Assembly: GCA_009617715.1 (NCBI GenBank)
Contig: VTFK01000006.1
Span: forward strand, 1,736,001-1,800,000
DNA length: 64,000 bases
DNA from: Plectrocnemia conspersa
Lineage: Eukaryota > Arthropoda > Insecta > Trichoptera > Polycentropodidae
Direction of reading: 5' to 3'
The notes under the pieces were generated by a model. The model did not search any database. It saw only the letters and a list, made by a program, of their open reading frames with translations, and was not told the origin of the DNA. Positions within the stretch are counted from its first letter, which is position 1, and each line of letters starts with the position of its first letter. Below, one piece after another: positions 56,621 through 64,000 of this stretch. Made by a program: the position numbers and the translations under genes.

Positions 56621-56765
56621 CCCACTTTACCTCCCGTTCTCGGTAACCTCGGACAACTTCCGAAAGATTTTAGAGCAGGCAGAACCGAATTCGACCAAAG
56701 TAACCCACTACATTCTCCGTCCTTGGCCAACCTTGGCCAACTTCCAGAGAGTGTTGTGCAGGCAT
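56621..56765. repeat. 83-bp tandem duplication
   Basis: CCCACTTTACCTCCCGTTCT at 56621 and CCCACTACATTCTCCGTCCT at 56704 start two units that run through GGACAACTTCCGAAAGATTT and GGCCAACTTCCAGAGAGTGT to GCAGGCA. Diverged. Open frames across it follow from its composition. Confidence 0.75.
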
Positions 56766-57180
56766 AATACTGCGATGAAGTGAAAATGGACGTGATATAC
56801 ACAAGGGTGTGAGCAATTATAAATTATTATTATTAGCAACTCAGTGAACATATTTCCTGACGCTTGTGACGTCACACAAAAGCGACAAAGTTATTTGGCC
56901 TTTATATAGATGTTGTTTATTAAATTTATTTTATATACAAATACATTATACATACATACATATACAATATATGTATATATACATATATTAAAGTTTGATC
57001 AGATAACCCTTTTTACTTTTACTAAATTTCCGTAGGTCAGAACTTTTGTCCGGACTTTACAGTTGTGTGATCTCATAAACTTAATTATTTTAATCAGAGT
57101 AACTATCAAGTTAATTTAAACAAAACAAAAGTTTTGATCGAAATTGGATGATGTCATATTTTACAGAAGTGTTATTATAA

Positions 57181-57420
57181 TTGCACAGATGTCGGTCAGG
57201 TGTTGAGAGCCGCTGGCCGATCGCCTCCCCTCCCCCCGCCGCACACCCCCCTTCCGCCGAGCCGCTTGCGTCCCGCTCGCCCCGCACCGCGCTCCGCTCG
57301 CCTTGGCCTATAGCCGCGCGCCTCTCATTGCCAAGTTCAATGCCAAGGTCACCTCTCACTGCGATTGCGCGCGTCGCATTGCAGAACGACGGCGGGAGAC
57401 CGCATATTGGAAAATACACC
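57181..57420. promoter_or_regulatory. CpG-rich, pyrimidine-rich island
   Basis: A GC-rich stretch (CCTCCCCTCCCCCCGCCGCA) stands out from AT-rich flanks. AGTTCA (57334-57339) and AGGTCA (57346-57351) form a direct repeat spaced by six, the half-site pattern of nuclear receptors. Reading frames are open on both strands from composition. Promoter or enhancer is likely; no exon was confirmed. Confidence 0.4.
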
Positions 57421-57902
57421 TTATAGCATTATGTCCATAAAGTAGTTTTTCGTTTGATGAGTTTTGCCTCGCCGCGTTAACCCGCTCGGCGCGACTATTT
57501 GTTCTAGCATTTTTTAACATTTAATTGTTGCGCTGAAATTTTGTTTTTGTTTGGGAATTATTATACGATGTGTATGTTAATACTAAATTTGAATACTCAT
57601 TTCCCATTAACGCGTATAGAATATAAATAAAAATTGCTTTTCGTATTATTTTTCTTTCAAAAATGGTATAGCATATTTTGTAATGTATCTAAATTATGCA
57701 TAAATTGATTTTATTTTGAGATCAAGATTGCTTAGATAGGCATGGTAACACTTATAGAAGGTAAAGATGCGAATCAAATAGTGATGGATTCCAATAAGAA
57801 TTTAATTGTACATACACTATTTGCTCCAAGAAGGACGGCCAACATGACAATACTATAACGATCACGTGAACCTCATTGGACATTGTAGCAGTTACCAGAG
57901 TC

Positions 57903-58396
57903 CAGTGCCGTAGCTAGGGGAGGGATCCACCCTAGGCAACACTTGCTTTTGTTACTCAGGTTTTAAAATGATGTTTTTGCTTCCAAGTAAAGAAAAGCCA
58001 GTATTTTTTAGTGTAATGCAATATAGTTTCACAAAATAGTTATAGTTTCACAAAAATGAAATATTAATTTAGGCTGGTAGTCACTAACGAGAGTTACATA
58101 ATTAGTTCGTAACATTTTATTTTCAGTTTTTTAATAACAAGCAATTATTGTTTTTTTAATAGAATATTATTTTTACTTGATTTATTTAGTCACAAAATGT
58201 CATAATAAATGTCACAGCTCATTTAGCCGTTTAAAGGCCTATAAAATAGACATTTAAAAATATAAAATAGCAGGCGGTCTACCCTGGTTGACTTACAAAG
58301 TATGCGTGATGTGTTTTTTTTTTTTTTTTTTTTAGTGTGTTTGAGAGGCGACAAATTCAGAAACCCTGAGCGGCACAAGCTCCAGCTACGCCACTG
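57903..58396. mobile_element. hAT-type nonautonomous element
   Basis: Left terminus CAGTGCCGTAGCTAGGGG and right terminus, reversed, CAGTGGCGTAGCTGGAGC are inverted repeats of the widespread CAGTGGCGTAGCTA hAT type. A run of more than 20 T lies near 58312-58333. No clean 8-bp target duplication is visible. A fragment of the same interior lies at 55190. Confidence 0.75.
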
Positions 58397-58399
58397 ATT

Positions 58400-58720
58400 T
58401 TTACTAGAGATTCCAACTCGAATATTTAAATATATTCGGGCTTATTATAATATGCATTAATCGAATTTTTAGCTAGCTATTCGAATAGTATAAATTTTAA
58501 TTTTTCATAAAATACAAGTTATGGTTAAATTTAAAGAAGTTAAAATATATAATGGGTGAAAAAAGCATTTGCTTATTTTAAATACTTACACAAGATAATT
58601 TATTGGTAATTCTAGTTCGTTTATCTAGATTTAAATTTTTAGTTTTAATACTTAATAAACCGGTATAATATTTTAGACATTGTATTTGATTAATATGGCT
58701 ATAACAATCTAACTTATTGC
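58400..58720. other. AT-rich sequence inside the putative piggyBac element
   Basis: No frame or motif could be recognised. Confidence 0.35.
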
Positions 58721-58999
58721 TTATTATTACAATATATCAAATTATGATGCGACTTATGCAAATAAACAATAATTATTATTGCTTGATTTTAAAACTTAAT
58801 ATAGATGATTTGACGCGCAAGAAATTAAAAGTGAAATCGATAATTGTGCAGAAAAATTTAAAAACTACCTTTTCAGAAAAAAATATGAAACGTGTAAATC
58901 GTTCTTTCTTATATTTGCGGCAAAAAGCTTGTTGTTATTTTTGTTTTATATCTCAAAATTTATCGTTTAAAATTAAAATGCAAGTATATTGTTCCTGAA

Positions 59000-60400
59000 C
59001 GTGTTCGTTCGTAGGGTGGGTTACCGATCGAATTACCGGCCGCCGGTCGCGAGAGGGTTAAAATGCCTTTTCCACGTTCGTAGCTCGAATCGTCTGAAAC
59101 GCCATTCGCGATCCGCACTCCGCCGGCGCAGAGCTTCTGCGACCCCCGGACGGAGGCTTCGCTCGTTACATAATATCATCCATCAACAAACCGTAAATCG
59201 CGACGTGCGCTATCTGTTTATATTTTCGCTGCCGCTTCCGGTAACAACGCGTCTATTTTCGACCATGTTCGTTAATTTTTGAAACGCGACGCAAAAAAGC
59301 GCGTTCGCAAACACACTGTGAAAATGCATCACCGAACGCCGCAAAAAAGCCGACGACACGTAAGTCTTGTCAAACTATCGTTTTGCGTAAATCGCCACTT
59401 TTTTTTTACTCACCTTCGCCATCGATTCGACCGCGTACGCTTTCTGGAAGCCGACGAGGAAAATCGACGCTTCAGCTGATCGACAGCGGCCATTTTTTGC
59501 GCGTCCGCTCCGAGATGCAGAAATGACGCAATCGAACCTCATTTTTTTATTGCAAACTATTGGCCACAACTCCCAATTTTTATAATGAACTTTCGGCCAT
59601 GACGGTCGATAATCGCGACCTTGATCGAATTCAGTTTAACGAGATTCTTCTTTCGTTGCAATCGGTCCTCGCACTAATAAATCCGGTCTCAGAGCAATAA
59701 AAAATGCGTTACGTAACGATGGAATAATACCGAACTTAACTACGAGCAGGTTGTTACGGTCTTTTTTTCGGATGCATTTTTGTTACTCTACGCTTGACGA
59801 CCATTTTATGTAACGATCGCGCTCTATTAATTAAATTGCCATTGATCCGTCCGCGAGCGAGATTAGCCACTCCAGGTGACGAGCGATAAGATCGCGAAGG
59901 CGATTTTCCGCGCTTGTAATTTTAATTTTAATAATCGGTCGCCATGTTGAAAATTGACGCATGTCGTAGAAAAGTCGCGTTAAGGCCAATTTATATACGG
60001 TAACTATTATACTAAAGCCACGACGTAGTAATTTCAAATTGTATTACGATCAATAATGCTTTAAAATATAATACAACATGGCGGACGTTTCGCATAGCGT
60101 AATTATTAAGTAAACATATGGAAGTTTGGTCATAACAACTTTGTTTTCGAGCAGTGGCTTATTAACTTATCTGAATTACGATATCTATTGTTTTCTATGT
60201 AGGGTTGCCATAGTATCCCTTTTAAAGATATTATTTTTTTTATTTTCTGAACTAACAATTTCACTGCATATATTTGTATATAAATACCGCAAAAACTATT
60301 ATATTTATTTAAAAATCGCTTATAATGTAATGATGTATGATTTTTTTAATTACGGACATTTTGAAACAAAATGGCGGATCACGTTGGCTAACGAACTTAT
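59000..60400. promoter_or_regulatory. CpG-rich region with repeated GCCAT motifs
   Basis: A 1.4-kb region with many CpGs in AT-rich DNA. The YY1/Pleiohomeotic core GCCAT or its inverse occurs at 59101, 59418, 59489, 59596, 59838, 59941, 60078, 60207 and 60371, some as full AAAATGGCGG/ACATGGCGG. This suggests a promoter or Polycomb-type element for the minus-strand exon at 59414-59493. Motif function is inferred, not shown. Confidence 0.45.
59414..59493 (-). CDS. Candidate first coding exon of an unidentified minus-strand gene
   Basis: On the minus strand ATG at 59493 follows AAAA and precedes GCC, a good start context. It encodes MAAVDQLKRRFSSSASRKR then TRSNRWR, a basic, serine-rich N-terminus, and leaves two bases before GTGAGTAAA, a near-consensus donor (59413 down). 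Codon use is GC-rich, unlike the AT-rich flanks. The promoter-like region to the right is on the correct side for this strand. No second exon could be linked. An alternative upstream ATG in another frame (at 59551) would use the same donor. Product unknown. Confidence 0.45.
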
Positions 60401-60429
60401 TTACAAGGTCAAATTTTCAGAAGTTTGAT

Positions 60430-62520
60430 AGAAATCTGAATAATCATGCCCTCAAAAATCCTTTTATCCTGTATTCACATATTTATATGGTTATATAAAA
60501 AAATATTTTTGAATAAAGGTGGTTTCGCAATTTACCTTAACAGTCATCTTTTTTTCTTTGATTATGCGACATGAAAAAAAACAATTATAATTCGGAAATA
60601 ATTTTATTGAAATAATTAAAAATACTAATAAAACTTAATTAATTCAACCCCCCTTCCTCTTAGACAACTCAATATTAATAAATAGCATATTTGTGTTTTC
60701 AATAGTAATAATTTATCGGATCAGTTATGATTACGTGTAACTTCCCAGTCGACATTTATAGACTCAACTCTAAAAATATATCAATCAATATGTTTTGTAG
60801 TTCTGATTCTACAGCAGTTATCGCGTCCACAAAAAACATTGTATCTCATAAAGATTTTTACTAAGTGTGCTTTTGGGATGGAACCCTCTGAAATATAATT
60901 AAAAAAACAGCTTTGAAGGTTATTAAATAAATTGTTTCTTTTTATTTGTATTTTTTAAGGACAAGTTTCTTAAATGGTGAAAAGCATATAGGAGTATCTG
61001 AAATCCTGGCTAATTATGAATTATTAAAATGGTGCTAAAAATTAATAATACTACAAATATTATAAAACTATGACGTGAACTTCTGGTTTATAGCAATACC
61101 ACTGAACTATGAAATTTAAATAAACGTTAGTCAAATCAATTTTTTATTGGGCGTGTCTGAAAATGACATGAATGATTATTATGAAAACACACTTTTTCAT
61201 CCGACAGTTTGATAATTAACAAAACATATTGATTGAGAGCGCTTTAGAATTGAGTATAAATGTCAACTGGAAAGTTACATGTAACCGTAACTAAAGCTTA
61301 ATTTTAAACTCATTATTGAAAGGCTGCTTTATAGAACTCATCTGATAAATGATTACTATTGAAAACATGCTATTGCTTAATTTTGACTGCGGGGGGAGGT
61401 TATTATTAATTTATTAAATTATTTAAAAAATATAAGTATCCCATAAATAAAACTTACGTAGATTTAAAATAAATACTACACATTGTCGAGGTTTTCATTT
61501 CACATATTCTAAAAAACTGAAGTTTATTTTAATATTATTGCGATACTCTCCTTATAAAAAGTGATAATTAAAGTGATTGCGATACTCTCATAATAAAAAA
61601 AGTGTTTATCTGCATATGTATATCTATATGATTTGAGAAAAACCATCCGATTGTGATGTTGAATATTTCGACATTGATGGACCTGCCATGATCACAAATT
61701 CGCAATTATTCTGAAGTAATTTTAAATCCGTAATCATAATAGGTCCATTACTGTCAAAATATCAAACATTAAGTCTCAATCAAATTGAAACATTTTTTTT
61801 TAAATATACATATGTATATGTTAGTAATATATATGGGATATAACTATCTTTGAGAATCCGTTCATTTGGATTTCCATCAAACTTTTAATGAGAATTGACG
61901 TTTTAATTTATCCCAACATAGTTTGTTAGCCATTCTGTTCTACCATATTGATAAAAAAATATGGCTATAAAAATAATAGCTTCGTTCATACAATCAAAAA
62001 CGTAAAATTTTAAAATGGTACTCTAAATTCTTTTAAATAAAAATTATAAAATTGACTAGTGTCAGAGATTTTTTAGTTTTAATTCTATATATTAAAGTTT
62101 TTCGATTTTTTTTAAATTTAAATATGTATACATTTTTATATATGCATGGTAAATAAAATTGAAATTGAAATGCTGGTCAGTGATATTGTCGGTTAAAAAT
62201 AAGAAAAATATGTATCTAAGAAAGATAAAATATTAAAAAAAAACTATGTATTAACACCGTTTTTATTAAAAATAATAGTATAATAAAAAACGTTTTTTTA
62301 ATGTTAAATTAATTAAAATAAATTATTATAGGCCAATTTTTTTGTAAAAAACTGTACTTGCGTTACTAATTTAGTTGTGCTTGTTTTTTAAAAATATTTT
62401 ATGGTATTTGAGATTAAAAAAAATAATGACATTTAACCCAAATCAAGCAGTAAATCGTGAACGATTATTAAAACTAGACGTTGATTTTAACTTAATTTAT
62501 GTTTCATGATTTAAAACATT
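60430..62520. other. Intergenic AT-rich sequence
   Basis: A short direct repeat (GCGATACTCTCCTTATAAAA and GCGATACTCTCATAATAAAA at about 61541 and 61580) is the only structure noted. No gene. Confidence 0.4.
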
Positions 62521-62544
62521 CGACTTCAAACGTGTTTGAGAATA

Positions 62545-63300
62545 AGTACCAGAACCAATTAATTACATGGGTCTAGTCACCGTCAATGTCGGGTTATTTA
62601 ATTACGCCTTGTAATTTAAATTATTTATTATAAAATATTTTGAATTTAAAAATGTAGAACAATATATTTATTAACAAAAATTTGTTTTATTTAACATTAA
62701 GATATTTTAAATGTTATTTGTTCAAAACTACATTTTTTATCAAATATTGACGCAAACTATTACTTTTATGTTTTTAAAAGATAGGCAGAAGCTACATTTG
62801 CCTAACGATTTTTTCCATTCATTAAAGTTATGAATATAATGAAGTGACGTATTTTGAAAATGTTTTGTTAAAAATATTTTTTTTTAGTTTAATGTTATAG
62901 TGGTAATTTTTTTTATTAAATCTTTCGTTCCAAAATATTTATAATACAGTTTTTTATTGTAACAAAAAATATTTGGTCTTTTATTTTTAAATGAATTTCT
63001 TCTAATATGAAATACAAATTGTGTTTGTATGTATTTTATTTGAAGACTTTCATGCCGCTCTCTTTATTATATTGATTTTTAGCTATGTTTTAATATAGTA
63101 TAACATCAACTATTTCCCCTATCGGCTAAATTATGTTTTGAGAAAATTTGCTTCAAAAGTGCCAAAATTCAACTAAGCGCATGGGCTTAGTCACTGTCAT
63201 GTCGGGTTATTTAAGTACGCCGTGTAATTAATTTTTTTTCTTATTTTAAAGGCCTTAAGAAAAATATTAGTTAAAAATTTAGGACCAATATAATTATTAA
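62545..63300 (+). repeat. Two-copy direct repeat
   Basis: CATGGGTCTAGTCACCGTCA then TGTCGGGTTATTTAATTACG (62567-62607) recurs as CATGGGCTTAGTCACTGTCA then TGTCGGGTTATTTAAGTACG (63180-63220). Both are followed by TGTAATT and, 50-90 bases on, ATTATTAACAAAAATT-like words. The offset is about 613 bases. Confidence 0.75.
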
Positions 63301-63339
63301 CAAAAATTCAGCGACGTAGCAATGGAAACGCTCGTTACC

Positions 63340-63740
63340 GAGCGTTTCCACTGCGACGGTTTTATTGCTTTTGACGTGAATTTTTTACTTCTGAGAAGGG
63401 ATAAATGTTTTTGCGTTCTTTTATTGACCAAAATTCGCTTTAAAAATACTTTGATGAGCCCTCTAATATTAAAAGTCCACAGTAATTTTAAAAAGTCTTA
63501 GTAATAGCTAGCATATTTTTAAAATATATTGTAATATCGAAATGCAGACAAACTATGGAGCAATATATGAGATGCGATATATGTATGTACTTATTCTTCC
63601 GCTTATTTACCTCCGCTAGATGAGTTAGCTTAGTTCGTATTTTGGACTTGACCTGCTGAAAGTTCTAAAACTTTCATTGTGTTTAATTTGGGTTTGAACA
63701 GGAAATGGACGTTTCGCAACTGTAAAATTGAGTTTTCGCT
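63340..63740 (+). repeat. Composite dispersed repeat, copy at 63.3 kb
   Basis: Same order as 42408-42828: TTTTATTGCTTTTGACGTGA, TTCTGAGAAGGGATAAATGT, shared body (GCAGACAAACTATGGAGCAA), then GAAATGGACGTTTCGCAACT. At its left boundary TGGAAACGCTCG and CGAGCGTTTCCA (63323-63350) form a 12-bp perfect hairpin with a 4-base loop. Confidence 0.85.
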
Positions 63741-64000
63741 AGCAGAAATATTTATATATATATCTACTGGTGTAAATATAACTTTACAGAAAAATACACA
63801 TTCGCTATAAAATTTATACGTCGGATGTAAATAAATAATGATGAGAATGTAATATATATATTACTATATATAGAAAAGTTAAAATCGTATAATTGTACTA
63901 GCACCTGCCAGATAATTTGTATCCTAGAAAGTGGGTGCATTTGAAGGCAATGTTCCGCTCCTTTTATTATTTGTGTAATATTTATAAAAAAAAAGCTAAA
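63735..64000 (+). repeat. Dispersed repeats running off the window
   Basis: 63735-63920 matches 53370-53575. From 63923, CCTAGAAAGTGGGTGCATTT and GAAGGCAATGTTCCGCTCCT match 32399-32480. The second repeat is cut by the window edge. Confidence 0.8.

Larger units (their letters stand above)
57481..59057 (+). mobile_element. Probable decayed piggyBac element with nested hAT insertion
   Basis: TTAA at 57477-57480 and 59058-59061 flank termini CCCGCTCGGCGCGAC and, reversed, CCCTCTCGCGACCGG, which align with a small gap. Near the right end a plus-strand frame (58717-58998) finishes KACCYFCFISQNLSFKIKMQ followed by VYC, resembling the cysteine-rich tail of piggyBac transposases (C-x2-C...Y-x-C), though the last cysteines are lost behind a stop. 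The hAT-like element at 57903-58396 sits inside, which would leave about 1.1 kb of original DNA. No DDD catalytic block was recognised, so the call is tentative. Confidence 0.45.

Noticed and set aside
57111..57426. Protein-coding frames in the pyrimidine-rich island
   Set aside because: Both strands are open, with proline/serine/arginine low complexity and no splice chain.
1..64000. CRISPR arrays, bacterial operons, ribosome binding sites, prophage
   Set aside because: The window is eukaryotic nuclear DNA with spliced genes. None of these structures is present, and the tandem repeats seen lack uniform spacers.

Overview
This window reads as nuclear DNA of an arthropod, most likely an insect. 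It is strongly AT-rich. Its one clear protein gene is split by GT-AG introns, several only 60-125 bases long, and there is a eukaryotic tRNA gene. The rest is crowded with decayed Tc1/mariner, hAT, pogo/Tigger-like and piggyBac-like DNA transposons, MITEs and tRNA-derived SINEs. The order cannot be fixed from what is visible.

Left part (1-14.1 kb): one gene on the minus strand, a member of the NRF-6 (nose resistant to fluoxetine) family of membrane acyltransferase-3 proteins. Ten exons can be joined in phase from a signal-peptide ATG at 14009 to 551, giving 534 codons. The C-terminal end lies beyond position 1. A TATA-like box sits just upstream of the ATG. The introns hold a degenerate AT-rich satellite (about 9.8-12.4 kb), a long (AT)n tract, a SINE and a mariner relic.

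Middle (14-45 kb): no convincing conserved protein gene. It holds remnants of mariner (21.4-22.4 and 36.3-36.7 kb), hAT (16.0, 30.3, 35.7-36.0 kb), a 457-bp TA-flanked pogo/Tigger-like element, a 254-bp TTAA-flanked piggyBac-like MITE, long-TIR MITEs, and a SINE-like family with a 3' hairpin. Several short GC- and CpG-rich islands, some with perfect GCGCATGCGC sites, look like promoters without visible genes. A 180-bp tandem duplication carries a small conserved reading frame.

Right part (45-64 kb): a tRNA-Asp(GTC) gene, a second tRNA-headed SINE, a 152-bp foldback element, a 215-bp hAT MITE with perfect 8-bp target duplications, a probable piggyBac remnant with a hAT element nested in it, and a CpG-rich segment (59.0-60.4 kb). 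That last segment looks like a promoter and first coding exon of an unidentified minus-strand gene.

Functionally, the confident content is one lipid-handling membrane protein gene and one tRNA gene. The rest is transposon-derived or undetermined. I found no convincing new biological system. The best leads are listed as findings.
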